64,000 bases of DNA from Zychaea mexicana (taxonomy: Eukaryota > Mucoromycota > Mucoromycetes > Mucorales > Lichtheimiaceae): contig NW_026516668.1 of assembly GCF_025766255.1 (NCBI RefSeq), positions 124,001 through 188,000 of the forward strand, read 5' to 3'. Every line of letters begins with the position of its first letter. Within the stretch, counting starts at the first letter, position 1. The translations under genes and the position numbers were made by a program. The notes under the pieces are model-generated. The model saw nothing but the letters and a program-made list of their open reading frames with translations. It did no database searches and was not told the DNA's origin. This document shows, one piece after another, positions 22,540 to 35,447 of the stretch.

Positions 22540-25177
22540 GATACTCACGTTTAGTTGATGCATCCCCTTCAGGCAACCTACAATTGAGGATCTTCGAAGT
22601 TCTGCGTGATCTATGGATCATATGCATATATTTTCCGCACGCTGTGTATATACCTAGGGATGTGGAATTCATCGCCAAATTATGTATTACTCTATTTCTG
22701 CCATGATAGAAGACGAACGTTGAAGTTACCAAGAGGCTGAACTGCAAAAATTTCAATGTATGACATCGCCAAACTTACTGGTCTTCTATGTAGCTCAGTA
22801 AAATAAGCAGGACGTGGAACATGGCAAGTCCATATGATGTGGTAGTGTGGTTTCTTTCCTGTTAGTATTCAATGCAAACATGTCCCTTCCTACCATTGTT
22901 ACAACTCTCTCCTTGAAAAAACCAGAAAAGAACTTGCTTTACCGCTGTCGTAATAGCTTTAAAAGAGCCTGGTTATGAGCAAACTGTGGCGAATGACACC
23001 AAAGATAATTCCAGTAGAGTCACCCCTTTCTTTCTTGGTTTAAATTAGAAAACAGCTCCTCTTCTGCCTGGAACACCTTTGTCCTCTGACATAGAAGAAT
23101 GTACTTTGGGTGACTGCAGTACATCTGATATAATAAGCTCGTTTGCAAATACAAAGAAACGTGCTTTTATAAATATTAAATTGAAATTCAAGAAAACTGA
23201 GAAAAGGAGGCAGGTTTACTTTTGTTGTAATCTATAAATAATGCCTATTTGTGTACATATTCTCCAGAAAGCGAGAAAAAAAAGGCTTGAATTTCAGGGG
23301 GGGGGTCGCAGATACTTTTGAAGAAACTCCAATCGCTGCAAAGTTTACTCAAAAAATGATCTATACTAGAGAGTAACCATATCATCGCCTATGATAAACC
23401 TGCGAGAAGATGTTGCGTGTTCTCGTGTGCTGTCAAAAAGGAGAAAGAACCTATTATTAGAGTAACCTTTTTTCACCCAATTTGAGTGAGCTGTCTGTCG
23501 TTTCCCGGGTAACTCTTTAGTCAATCATGCTGTGAAGCTTATATATTAGCTACCGTTATCACACCATTAAATTAAAACAGCAGCCTCTGAGAGAATAATT
23601 TGATGTCGGTCACAGTGACACTTTCTAACGACCGATTCTTTCTATTATTGCTCAACTGCACAGTATATATGCTTTTTTTAACAAACATCGTGTGAATATA
23701 CTTCTTTGATCTTCATTCATATGCATTTCTTACATAGAGTGCTCGCTGGTGAGATCTAATACTTAAAGGACAGATACCGATAATAGATTACCCCTTTCCT
23801 TCAAATGAATCGCAAATTTTCAAGTAGAGAATAGTGGTGTGTGTAACAAAACGCGTTTGATGATGGTTACACGGATCTTCGCTATGTGGTGATTGGTGAG
23901 GTTCTGTATATGTCAGTTCCCCTCTCTGGCATTATCATCCGCTCTCTCATCACAGTATCTGCTGGCACACAGAATAGACTACGTAGGTATTAATCTTTTT
24001 TTTTGAGGGAGATGGTGTGTGTAATAAAAAAATAAAAGGAAAGGTGGATGGGCGGATGGTTCGGGGTGGAGAAAGAGACTTTCCCCGGTAACTTATCACG
24101 CATGTATTCACAATCTTGTGTCGTACTATAAAAGCTTGGGAAAGATACCAGACTTTATTTGTGCTAGCCTCTTGGATTTTTGAGTGTGTCCAAACCATTT
24201 ATTGTATTACCACAGATGATGATTTACAGAGCTGCTGCCTGCAGGTATCGGTGGTGGCATCATCATCATCATCTTTGCAAATAAAGCAGATGAAGATCTG
24301 CGCTATGTATCAATCAGCATGCAACATCATATTAGCTAATACGATAGTGCATACCCGCCTTCTAGAAAACCCGAAATGCTGCTGGGAAGTGCACCTGCTG
24401 CCGCTGCTGCCGTTTGTTGGTGGTGGGTGGGTAGGAGTTTTGTTATTGACAAGAACGACCCAGAAACATGATAGCTCCGCTTATAGGCATACGACTCGAG
24501 TTTTCTAGGTGTACATAGTGATACTATACATCTTTCTATTAAGAACCGTTTTTCCTGCTGCTTAGTCCGGGACAAAGAAGGTTGAGAAATCCTCGAGTTT
24601 ACAAAGTGAGATCTTTTTTTCTTTTCTGTGTCATGTAGCACATGGAACGTTTTTTTGACAAATTTGCTCCAACAACAGCATCGATCTGATAGAAACGCGA
24701 GAAAAAAAAAGGCACGCGCCGCTGCTGTTGCCAAGCATTTGCATTGGCAATAGCAGCTGTTGTCTGTTATTATTAACCTTGCTACTGGTGCTCCATTAGG
24801 AAGGAAGAGTGTGTGTACTTATTCAGCAACCCAACAATGGTTGTCTTTTTTCGTTGGATTTTCCTCCTTGTCTGTATCATTATTGTCGCTTAGCACGATC
24901 TCTTTCCAGCGTTAGTTCAAAATTATTAGAACCTTTAGTGGCAAGTTTTTTTGCTTTATTAAAACAACTACGAATTCTGCTAGCTTATCGTTCGGTTCAT
25001 GTTTCAGACATTCCATATTTCGTCTTAATTCAGATGCTTCCAAAACGAAGACACAGGACGCAGACATTAACATCAGCTACTACGGAAGCAGCTGCAGCAC
25101 GAGGGACGCTACTCCAATGATTACATACAAATTGATAATTATAATGTTGCAAAGACAGAGAATCTATAGTGAAGGGC

Positions 25178-25488
25178 CTAGGCAATTTGAAACACGTCAT
25201 TGAAATGGTGCTTGGGCATTGGTAGAGAGAACATGAAGTAGAGCGCAAAAGCACATGCATAAATGGCTGCACAGGCAAAGTGGAGCACTGGATGCCACGA
25301 TTTGAGACGCTATTTTAGGCAAAATGGTGCTTAAAAGGAACATTACACGGTTATATAAGTCACAGATATAGGCAATTTGTGGCTTAAAGCCTACTAAAAT
25401 CGCAAGAGAGATCGTTAAAAGCGCAGTTGCTTGGGCATGTTCGTCGTCGTCGTCGCTGTCGTGTAGCGAGTGCCGGGGGAAGAGGAGA
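25178..25488 (-). CDS. Possible 3' exons of an unrecognised membrane protein gene
   Basis: Two minus-strand segments can be joined in phase. Segment 25488-25395 ends EHAQATALLTISLAIL before a GTAGGC donor. Segment 25309-25178 begins RLKSWHPVLHFACAAIYACA after a TAG acceptor, continues FALYFMFSLPMPKHHF and stops at 25178. Together they would encode two hydrophobic helices after an acidic stretch. Upstream, an exon ending near 25817 and a 26-nt exon at 25577-25552 could belong to the same gene, but the start is not identifiable and I recognise no family. It may be a real small membrane protein or a chance assembly of open frames. Confidence 0.25.
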
Positions 25489-26195
25489 CTCCCAGAAGTA
25501 TTTGTACCAAGCAGCAGTCATACAGGGCTAACATGGTAGTCATGACCACACAGCTCATAAAATGGGATGAGATGGTCCTGGAGAAACACAAGGACAAGAG
25601 GACACACAGACGCAGCGTATGTGTATCATAGATGGGCAATTTGCGCGAAAAAAGAGAATTAGGCCCAAAAGAGGCATAATGCAAGAGGCGATCATCAAGA
25701 TGGGCTAGCGTCTGATTGGCCACGGCGACATGCTCATATTCCATTTGGAAGGCTGGGATGCTCGGAACAGAAATCCGTTGGATGGCCGAAACCGGCATTG
25801 TGAGGCCTCGTCTCACACGGCCGGTAGAATGGACCAAATAAGACGAAAAGGCAGCAGTACCAAGAAGAAGCAGTGTTACTGAGCAACCGGGATTGTATGA
25901 GAGGAAAATGAAGAAACGTACCTTGTGTCACTCCCCCTTTTCTTCTTTCTTCTTTCTCTCTCTCTCTCTCTCCACACAACCCTCCCCCCCCCAAGAGACA
26001 CCCCTTGCCAGTTCCTCTGTACGCGCGCGGAGTGTGCATTGCATTTCGTCGTCAGTCTTTTTTTTTTTTCCCTCTCTTTTGCGATCCCTTGTTCCTTCCT
26101 GGTTCTTCACACGATTTTCTTTTTCCTCTCTTCTTCTTCTTCTTCTTTTCCATCCGTCCTTCTCTTCTTTCTCACACATACGCTATACTCTCCTT

Positions 26196-26374
26196 ATGCT
26201 CATCCATAGCCGTACGCTGTTCTCGCTGACGGCAGCTTGGCTTCTAATCAACACCAACACTTCTTATGCTGCAACCACCACAACCTCTTCGTCCATTTTA
26301 GAAAACGAACAGCTGCCACCGCCAGCCCATTCCGGCAACCAGCATATCGTACGTGTTATCCATGATCACTACAT

Positions 26375-26407
<33 letters not shown>

Positions 26408-27159
26408 GGAACCATCTGCTATCAGTGCTACCACATCGATTGATGCGTTCGCCATGACCAACGCCCTCAGCGAGTACTATGAAAATATTGTTGACCAAGT
26501 GATGGCCACCTTGACGGAAGAAATCACGCTATCTGCACCACGGTCGTATATGTCCATCCACCACTACGGCACCGTTCGTCGTGGTACGTAACGCTACAGC
26601 GCATATGCATGGCTTGCATTTGCATTTGCATTTATGAGCGTTTGACAAACAAACAAGCCCCTCCACTAACACACCGGCTTTATTAACAAAAATAGGCCGT
26701 TGCAGAACGTCACTTCGTTCATTTGTGCACGATCTTCGAGACCATCTCAATCTCATGCGAGCTAACTTACTTGCCTCCATTCGGCCACTGGTTGAATCGA
26801 ACTTACCAAGCGTGTTACCGTATACACAGCAACAGCAGCAACAGCAGCAGCAAGATATCGCCGTTATAGGTGCACGGTTGACAGAGGACATCCTTTCGTT
26901 GAATCGGCACATTGTGCTACAACTGGGTCTTATACTGAACGTCGAAGAAGCAGCAGATATCATCATTAGCCAGTCGATGCCTACACGAGTCCTGCTGTTA
27001 GAAGACGCTACACACCTTCGTGACAGCAGTCATAACCCACCAACAGCATCAGCAACATTGTCTTGGAGTAATCAGCACCAGCAACTGGTTTTACTAGCAA
27101 AGAAACCATCAGCATCATCGCGTAATACCAACAATAATAATAATAATATTAATATTAAT

Positions 27160-27190
<31 letters not shown>

Positions 27191-27459
27191 ACAATAATCA
27201 TAATCATAATCATAACAACGCATACGACTACGACTACGAGGACGAAATCGAGGATGAGGGAGAGGCGCTTGCTTGGTTGGAGACATTACGGCGCGAGTCG
27301 GAGGAAGAACAGCAGCGTCCTGAATCCAGGGCACTCACACACTGGTTACGCTCCTGGCTATCCGAAGTTGAAGAGATCCTGCGTGTCCAGTTCGACGAGC
27401 GTGTTCAAGATGCGACCCAGTCGATTCTCGAGGATTTTCTCATTGATGATTCGTACTAA
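26196..27459 (+). CDS. Unknown, probably secreted protein with Gln and Asn tracts
   Basis: I do not recognise this gene. Exons 26196-26583 and 26696-27459 join through a glycine codon to give 383 residues. The ATG at 26196 is preferred because it opens a signal-peptide-like sequence (LFSLTAAWLLINTNTSYA); upstream in-frame codons run through CT-rich leader sequence. Then come a polyglutamine run of about ten, a predicted helical region (MTNALSEYYENIVDQVMATL), a second Q tract, another helical region (LTEDILSLNRHIVLQLGLIL), a long Asn/Ser/His-rich linker, an acidic DYDYEDEIEDEGE block and a tryptophan-containing helical C-terminus (LRSWLSEVEEILRVQFDERV). The alternating helices and low-complexity linkers suggest an extended extracellular or endomembrane protein. 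Confidence 0.7.
27140..27214. repeat. AAT/AAC/AGC trinucleotide repeats coding Asn-Ser tract
   Basis: Impure trinucleotide repeat inside the unknown secreted-protein gene, encoding runs of Asn, Asn-Ile, Asn-Ser and Asn-His. It is in frame and likely to vary in length among strains. Confidence 0.8.
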
Positions 27460-28065
27460 ATGAGTCCCTTTCTATATTCTTTATTTAATACCCTTCTTTA
27501 CCTACTTCTTCTATTACCGCTACTACCCCGTTCCATCATCATCATTTTCATCTTCATCCTCCATCCAAAAACCCTGGCATATACTCTCTCCTATCCTAAA
27601 AAAAACAACTCAAGTATATACGACAACCCCCCGACCACCACCACCACCACGTTACAGGTTCATCTTTAAAAGAAAGAACACCCCTTTTATCTTGACCGTT
27701 CACCTCCTCTCTCCCATCATACTGATACCACCATCCCCTTTTAAGGTCTTTCTCCTTATCAACACTCCCCCTTCACACGTTCTTCCAACTTGCTCTCTTA
27801 GCGCAAGAACACCACAACCTTGTAAATAGTTCGTTATATGTTTCTGAGGAAATCTTGAATCTCATCTTTCCTCGCTTTCGTTATCTGCACACAATCACAC
27901 ACTCTCTCTCTTTATGTAATGATGAACTTCTTTTTTCTGTCCGTGTAGGAAATAATAAAAAAAGAAATAAAGTAAAAAGCTATTCTTTGAAAAAAGGTAA
28001 ATTGTGATGGTTGAAAGGCATTACCCCTCTCTTTGTCTCTCTTTTTTAAAAATAACAACAGCCCA
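27460..28065. other. Intergenic, no gene seen
   Basis: About 600 bp between the unknown secreted protein and ATG10, CT-rich on the plus strand and presumably holding the first gene's 3' UTR and the ATG10 promoter. Confidence 0.55.
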
Positions 28066-28891
28066 ATGAATCGAACCGAGTTTCACAAAGCTATCAACGC
28101 GTTTTATAACAACACGCTTTCATGTGAAGCAGAACCAAACTGGACTTTTGTTGATCATATTAGAGTAAGACTTTTACCAGAAAAACACCAATCGTGCATG
28201 TTTAACTTTATGGATCTTTGTAATCTTGTTCATTCCCCCCGACATTGATAAAAGTGTAGAACAAATACTTGAAGCGAACTACGTTCCTGCCGATTGAAGG
28301 CTCAGCAATGGCGTCCGAGATTATGCCAGAAACGTCGCTAGAAGAACAAACAGAGGCCCTGCAGCAGGTATCGGATCCCGCTACTGCAGAGAGGGAGGTG
28401 ATGGTGACAGACTCACTATCAGGAGTGGAAGCAAAGATGCATGTGACAGTGGAGCATCATATCGTCTATTCTCCCGGTTACCAAGTGCCTGTTTTGTATT
28501 TCAATGGATACGATGCTGGTAAGATCGAAAGCTTTGAGCTACTATGCACACACAGGACTAACAGTCATGACAATGGGCAACACTGACTATTTCTCTGTTT
28601 AAAGATGGCACGGCGCTTTCACTCGATGAAGTGTATCGATGGGTGGTTTCTAAGGGGATGCAGAGTAGCTTGCAACATGGCAACAGACTCAGCGCACAGG
28701 GATCCATCTCACAAGAAGAACACCCAGCCCTCGGCCTGCCCTTTTATTACATCCACCCGTGCGAAACTCAGTCGATGATGCGCTCGATTTCCCACGATAT
28801 CGACATCAACACTTACATCAAGACATGGTTGTCATTCATCGGCCCAGCTGCTGGATGCACGCTTTCCCATCAGCTTTTCTTGCAGCAATAA
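28066..28891 (+). CDS. ATG10: Autophagy E2-like enzyme ATG10
   Basis: E2-like enzyme that transfers ATG12 to ATG5 in autophagosome formation, acting in the cytosol. Exons 28066-28164, 28260-28518 and 28605-28891 give 214 residues, between yeast (about 167) and human (220) lengths. Diagnostic pieces are the N-terminal FHKAINAFYN, YLKRTTFLP at the second exon, HHIVYSPGYQVPVLYFNGYD in the central beta-sheet and the catalytic segment EEHPALGLPFYYIHPCET, where the cysteine of HPC is the expected thioester residue. YIKTWLSFIGPAAG follows as in other ATG10/ATG3-like proteins. The HPC motif with ALGLPFY separates it from ATG3. It converges on HSP10 with about 220 bp between stop codons. Confidence 0.93.
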
Positions 28892-29114
28892 TGCCACTCT
28901 TTTACATATCCCACATAAAAACCTCCTCAATAAGCGAACGCAATTGCTTGTCCTGTCAAATATAATAAAGGCTTTTTTTGATATCTACACAGCAAAACAA
29001 CAACAACAACAACAATACAAACAAAGGGGAGAAGACCTCTCCCCTCCATCATCCCAACTTATTTTTTCTATATAAAGTTTGGCTTTTTTTACATGATTTA
29101 AAGAGTATTTTTCT

Positions 29115-29829
29115 TTAGTTTTGGACCTTGGCCAAGATCTCAGAGTCGCGGTACAAGAAGTACTCCTAAAATAATAACCATACAAGCGTGGCAATTGTCT
29201 TAGTAATCGCAATGCAAACAGACCATACCTTTCCACCCCCAGCTAACATCCATCCCTATACCGTATTGCTGACGGCACATTTGAACGGAAAAGATACTTT
29301 ACCTCGCCTTCAACCTTCACACTGCTTCCACCGAACGAAGGCAGAATGACCTTGTCACCAGTGGCAACCTGGGTAGGAATGTGCTTGCCATCACGGTCAA
29401 GAGCTCCCTTGCCAACAGCAACGACGACACCAGTGTTGGAGACTTCCTGTGCCTTCTCGGGAATGAAGATACCAGAGGCGGTTTTCTACTCGTTGCATAA
29501 ATTGGAGGGAAGGGGTTGTTAGTGAGCAATTCTCTCCATATATCCACATCCATTATGCCATATATTTTCTTTTTTTTTTGTCGTATGCACTTGTTTATTT
29601 ACCTCCTGAGCCTTGACACGTTGGATCAAGACGCGGTCAAGAAGAGGGACAACGTTCTTAAGCTTGGAGACAGCAGACTATAGAGTGTTGTTTTGATACA
29701 GCAATAGGTTAGTCATTCGAACTGTCACGTAATCATGTCTTTTACACAAAAGTAAATGTAAAAGTTTCAATGACATGGGTTAGACAAAAGAGGAGGAGAA
29801 AAGGACGAGGGCAATGCAATGCTTACCAT
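29115..29829 (-). CDS. HSP10: Mitochondrial 10-kDa chaperonin HSP10 (GroES family)
   Basis: Co-chaperonin that caps HSP60 in the mitochondrial matrix. Exons 29829-29827, 29677-29603, 29485-29303 and 29165-29115 give 103 residues, the normal length. The first coding exon is only the ATG; a GTAAGC donor follows it directly, and exon 2 starts SAVSKLKNVVPLLDRVLIQR. Conserved segments are the mobile loop (EKTASGIFIPEKAQE), GALDRDGKHIP, GDKVILPSFGG and the C-terminal EYFLYRDSEILAKV. The initiator splice is supported because no in-frame ATG exists in exon 2 and the family N-terminus follows immediately. Heat-shock elements were not clearly identified upstream. Confidence 0.95.
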
Positions 29830-32800
29830 GGTGTACAGATAGTGTGTGGGAGAAAGAAAAAAGAGGTGTTAAAACTAAACAAAAAGTCGGCGGGTCCGTT
29901 GAGTTTTTCGTGTTTTTGTCTTGGTTTCGAGCACCTTCCAGCACCAAAACAAACCCAGCGGTGACTGCGAACTTTTCTTCTCATTACTTCTCTCTTTCGG
30001 CAACACAGTACCCCGCACTCGGCGGAGCGAATGAACGAACGGACCAACCGGAAACGAGCGAGCTGTCAAAATCCGCAATCAAGGGGGGATGTTGGTTTGT
30101 ATACAGTACTTTCGTACATACTACTATGTGGAGTTCTTCACACAGTAGCATCGCACACTTGAATCCATTATCGCGATAGGCTATTGTGAGCAGCTGCATC
30201 ATTCGTTTGAGAATACATGAGTTCTTGAGCAGAGGAAAAGAAGTACGGATGCAGAAAAGAAAAGGAAGAGCCACTTCAAACATAATAAGCTTGCCTTCTG
30301 TCATGTTTTGATTTTTTTCGAGACCTTCTCGGGCATCTGTAATAAATGGATTTTGGAGAGAAGCTGTAAATTCCTTGAATAAATTTAAAGGGAAGCCAAA
30401 GTCAAACGATATGAAGAGTTGTACATTCGTCATAAAGTGACAACAAGCGGTAATTTATAGCTCCATTACTTGAGCGGTCCAGCATCCACATGCGTCACCC
30501 AGCGGTAAGCATCAATAACGAGTTGGGATAGAACACTAACCAGCTTTTGCTATCTTTTTATTTTTACGAGTATGAGCGAGTAACATCCGCAATAACTGTA
30601 CTGATTAACATCTTGGCCTCATCCGCTACATTTGCAATCTGTGCTATATCTTGCACTTGGTGACTAGAAAAAAAATCCGTCGGCAATGTTACAAAGGACT
30701 CGAAATCGCAAAAGGATATGACAAGGAACATTTCTACAAGATCCGCCGTACCACATTGGATAAAAAGGAAGACTCATACTATGAGAAAGCTCTATTTCTG
30801 ACACAATGTATTGTGCAAGATGTATGCTAGCGCATCTCGTAAGAGCTAAAGAACGAACAACCGAATGTGGCAGTAATATTTGAACACCCCCACGGTCAGT
30901 AAATAACAATAAGGATACGCAAGCGCCAAAAACCCGAACTGCGCATTTCCGCGTTAAACGCGCTTCTTGTTGCCACGGGTAATAATAGCAATACAAATTA
31001 TTACAACAACTAGATTTATTGAGCATGGTCGTTGCGCAAAGCGTACAGAATCCACAAGAGCGTTAACTTCCGCTTTTTGCACGACAGTTTTTTGCAGTTT
31101 TCATAAAAATTCATGTAGTTCAAACTTAACATTTTGCGAAGCTCTAGAAAGCTCGTTCTCAATATCGTTAAAGCAAAGGTGAACAGAACTGCTGTTAATT
31201 ATGATAAGCTGCTGGAAGTTCTCAAGGTTTGCGTGAAGGTATTATAGATAACGGATGGCTTAAACAAAGCTATCGACAATGTTGGTGCTTCTTGTTATTT
31301 GTGGTAGTTTTTGAAAGTTCAACAGGATAGGCACAAGCCGCAACCTGGTCCATCATCGCAAATGATCGTTACTGGGCATAGTAGCGCAAACTACAATATG
31401 TAGTTTGGAAGCACACCAACTAACACCGGTTTCTCAAAACAAAAAAGTGACCCGATGACATACATTAATAGAGCTTCTTCTACATCAAGCTCTGATACGA
31501 TCCGATCAATCATTATCATACATAATTTATCCTCAAGCCGAATGAACATACATCGCCGACTTTTCAGCTCCAACGATATACACATTCTCTTTTTCACTGT
31601 CTTTATTAAATTTTATCAAACTTGTTTATTTTTGTTGGTCGTGTCTTCAAAATATGGATAATGCAAATGTTGATGCATACCATTCGAAGTGGAATAGGGA
31701 TAACAATCGGAGCACATTATCAAACAATCGTTTTGATCTAGCTGACTGAGAGCAGACTAGCAGGGAGCATATATATATATATATTTATAACGAAATTATG
31801 GCAGACGGCTCTTATATACTAGCATCGGTAGGTGACAACATTTGATATATGAAAATATTATGGGATAATAGATGGGATGACTACCGTTAATCGTGCAAGA
31901 AGGGGATTGAAGACGTTTGCACGCAGGCCACACACAGGCGGAGGTACTAGTCAGGGGCTTTAGTTTCAGAGGGCACTGTTGTGATAAACATGCAAAACAT
32001 GCAACAATCAACTAGAAGAAACTGCTAGTATGGATCGAACCCAGCAGTCTGGATTATGACGAGCATATATTTAATGAAGATGTGATTATCGCTTATAAAT
32101 TGGGTTGCCTGCTATTGTTGTCATCCATGTTGGCTCTAGGTTCACTTCTAGGCAGAATTGTGCGTATTTGGGTAGGTGACGATCATTACTGTACCTTGTC
32201 CCTGCAAAGACTGTGTTTGAGCCTATGTACTCAAAAGATAAAACCTATAACATGCAGATGCGAGGGATACAAGTAAGTGCTAGTTAACATCATTGTTCGC
32301 TTATTGTAAGCCCTTCACTGTTACAGTGAGGTTGCGAAGGTAAATATACAACACGTTTTTTAATAGTTCATCGCCGACTCTCGTCTTGGATAAGCGTACC
32401 GATTTCTTTTAAAGGCTAACGCAGTGCCATCTCCTCTGGTAGTTTTTTTGACAGGAGGCTATGATAGGGCGTTTTGATGAATATAAGCGGTGACATATTT
32501 GGAGCATAGTTTAGATACAATCGTATAGTGAAATAATGTTGGTACAGGGTGACCCGTCTCTCTGAAAACGATGACGACTGTTGTCATCCTGCTTGTACTT
32601 CCCTCCTCTCTGCTTTTCCCCTTCCATTCAAACGAGCTATTCAGAACCTATGATAGCTGCTATGGAAGCCGATAGCAATCCTGCAACGGCTCGAAAATTT
32701 TTAAAAGCCATGATTTGTGTCTTTGAGCTATAAGTTGTTGTTTTTCTTGGCTCATAACATCATAAGACTGTCAATCATCCATCGCTTTCTTCAAATTGAG

Positions 32801-33733
32801 TGGTTTCGTGTTGTTTGGTTGTTCACGCAATCGATCTTCAGTCGGGCAATGTCTAGATCGAATTCAGCATCCCGCCTAAGTCGGGGCCATTATGATTTTT
32901 GATAGGTCGAATTGTGCTAAGGAGGATGCCACTCAAGTATAGTTACTGTTGGTCGTGGTTCTTGGTCAGATACATTTATTTCGTTAAACGGAATCCCAGC
33001 GATTATAATTTCTTGTTCGGAAGGTCTACGTTGTAGCTGCAGCTTTTGCTTGCTCGGTTTTGATATATGCTACAGCTATTTTTAACGAATTGTAGTCCGT
33101 GCTATTGTTTGTCGGGTCAGGAAGATGCACCACCGCTCGTGGTTCGTCATACTAGGTGAAGTATGCTTGATATAGATGCAGTGAGTGCCGTAGATCCGCT
33201 TGCTATACAACCAAAGATGTTCTCGGAAACAGGTGAAGTGATGCGTGTTGAAGTATCAGAATGCTTTTAAATAAGGGTTAAATAAATCCCTCATTTAAGG
33301 TATCGATAAACATTGAAACTAGCAATGGATTGCTGTAGTTTGTAAGGATTTTAGCAATAACTTTTTGTTTTCGTACTTTCGAATTCGCTGTTTACTGATA
33401 GTGCTCGTTACATAACGGCAGTACTACTAACACGATATACGCTCGCTTAGAAATCTATTGGCTTCGAAAAAATCCTACAGTACCGACGCTCACTTGTTAC
33501 TAACACTTGCCTCATCTTTGCAGACATAATAGGTTCTTTTTGAAAAGATGTAGCAGTAATAGCAATTGGTATCCAGCACCTATATTACTATCTCGTTTTC
33601 TTACGAAACTTCCCCAACCCCTCTCATTCCTACCCTCTCTTTCTTCCTTTTTGTCATAATGTAAAGTTTATAATAGTTGCAATGATTGTCTTTTTCCAAT
33701 TATCGGGTAATTGAATGTATAGATATCAAGCTT
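29830..33733. other. Gene-poor region of about 3.9 kb
   Basis: AT-rich DNA between the HSP10 promoter and the 3' end of SSF1. The longest open frame (149 codons, minus, 29984-30433) overlaps the HSP10 upstream region and has no recognisable domain. An AT dinucleotide run lies at 31769-31784. A short hairpin with a TTCGATC loop around 32028-32055 recalls a tRNA T-arm, but no tRNA can be folded around it. A near-palindromic TTAAATAAGGG / CCCTCATTTAA pair lies at about 33268-33300. Confidence 0.5.
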
Positions 33734-35247
33734 TTATTCATTGTCACTCTCTTCTTCTTCACTACCGCTATGTTCATCATCATCTTCACCCAATGAAAGT
33801 TCGGTCTGATCGCCCATAACATCGTCATCGTCATCTCCATCAGCTTCTTCTTCGTCATCCTCATCTTTGTCATCCTGCTTTCTCTTTCCACCAGTTCGCA
33901 ACCGATGTTCTTCTTTCTCTCTTTGTTTCCGTTCAACATTTTCGTCCTGCAGCTTTTTACGTTGGGCTTTTTCTTGTAATGTCCGTTGTCGTTTACGTTC
34001 ACTTTCCCGGATTTCTTCCTTTGATTTGCGAACTATTATGTTGTATAATCGTTAGTCATGATGACACATAGATGTGTTTTTAAAAGTTTTAAAGTATTCA
34101 CCATATTTGTGATAGAGAACTTCGCCACCGCAAAGACCGTTTTCAACCTTGATGAGGTCAAGCGTCAGACGTGGACCTAATTCCTGCAAACGCACAGCAC
34201 GTTGATCATTTTTCCGGTTGTTGCGGCCTGGGTAATTCTGTGCAAGCGTCACTACAGAATCGGGTCCATCCTCAACATCGCTTTCAGAAACAATGGCTTC
34301 TTTCAAAACGTAGTCAGAGATATCATCAAAGTTGCTGAGATCGGGTACTTCGGTGTTGATGATCCGCTTGATGGATTTGGATACGCCCGTTGCCTTGACG
34401 CCAATAGCGTAATGTCGTACATCAATCATGCCCGTATCTTCGTTGTAGTTAAATAAAAGTACACGCCGAGTTTGTGATAATTGAACCTTTCAAATTATAA
34501 TTGAGTTTACATGGACATTCTCCTTTTTGATAACAATCACCATGGTAACACAATAGCAGTGGTACGTACAGTTTGAACATCGATTGACGGGAACATGTTT
34601 TGTAACATAGCAGTCATGACCTTGAACTGTTTGCCATCCTGCTTAAAGTTATTGAGGACCAACAACGGGCTGGATTCGTGCTTTGCCGAAGAAGTTTTGG
34701 GCGCCTTTTGAAGTGCCAAACAATCTTTGGCAAGAGCGTATTCGGCGACTCGGAACGTTAATGTAGGACCTCGGGGCACACGAGCAATGCGCAAGTTGAC
34801 ATTGGCTTCGGTACGACTAAAGATCAAAAAGTGGGTAATGCTAAGTTGACCTGCCACCGCAACAAAATCTTTTAAACGATTCGTTCGTCGTTCCTGTAAG
34901 GAAAAAAAAAGGTTAGAAGAAATGTGATCCTTATTTTCCAACTGATCCACGAACGATCCGTTTCGTTTATTGTCGATCTAAAATAGCTCTCTTTCCTCAC
35001 CTTTAAATGAGTTGCGGTATATGGTTCCATGATACGACGCACATCGCGAACGAGTGCAGTAAGTGATCGACCAACGGCTCCCGATCGCATAACAAAACTT
35101 CTCGGGATCTTGTTCATATCCTCGTCGGTTGGCTTAAGGTGAGTTCTAGATTTTCTCTAAGAATGCACATATAGTTCAATAAGATCTTTCGGATTCAGGC
35201 GCAACAATTAGCTTTTAACAAGTAAGAACCAATACCTTGCGTCCCAT
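33734..35247 (-). CDS. SSF1: Brix-domain ribosome biogenesis protein SSF1 / Peter Pan
   Basis: Nucleolar 60S assembly factor of the Ssf1/PPAN branch of the Brix superfamily. Exons 35247-35236, 35156-35001, 34893-34570, 34486-34102 and 34032-33734 give 391 residues. The first coding exon has only 12 nt (MGRK); exon 2 starts RKSRTHLKPTDEDMNKIPRS, matching the family N-terminus. The Brix core includes SFVMRSGAVG, RRIMEPYTATHLK, NRLKDFVAVAGQLSITHFLI, RVPRGPTLTFRV, MFPSIDVQTVQLSQTRRVLL and DVRHYAIGVKATGVSKSIKR. The C-terminal third is highly charged: basic coiled coil, then acidic DDDDD/EEEE tracts, as is usual for this family. It is divergent from thiamine pyrophosphokinase, with about 200 bp between starts. 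Confidence 0.95.
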
Positions 35248-35447
35248 TATGCTTTACTTTTGTGTATGAAAGTAAAAAAGTATATAATAGTTAGGGCTTT
35301 CAAAAAAATTATTTTTTCATGCCAGCAGAGAAAGTGCTGGTGGCTGACTACATATAGTAGCTGGTTGTCGGCTTTATTATTCTCCGTTCTTTGTTCTGTG
35401 GGCGTTCTTTTCACCCTCACAGGTTTGCATATATTTCCTTGGTCACC

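Larger units (their letters stand above)
22009..26195. other. Long gene-poor region
   Basis: About 4.2 kb with no complete gene that I can support. It holds a possible ABC-transporter fragment (22276-22500), a run of G at about 23300, and a minus-strand stretch around 25178-25860 that may be a multi-exon membrane-protein gene (described separately). CT- and T-rich tracts at 25940-26160 lead into the next gene. Confidence 0.45.

Noticed and set aside
29984..30433. 149-codon minus-strand open frame upstream of HSP10
   Set aside because: No domain, no conserved motif, and it overlaps the expected HSP10 promoter.
32028..32070. tRNA T-arm-like sequence on the minus strand (GGGTTCGATCC) with a CATAAT motif before it
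   Set aside because: The T-stem does not pair beyond two bases, and no D-arm or acceptor stem lies upstream.
33265..33305. Near-palindrome TTAAATAAGGG / CCCTCATTTAA considered as a transposon end
   Set aside because: Short, imperfect and without a partner or target duplication.
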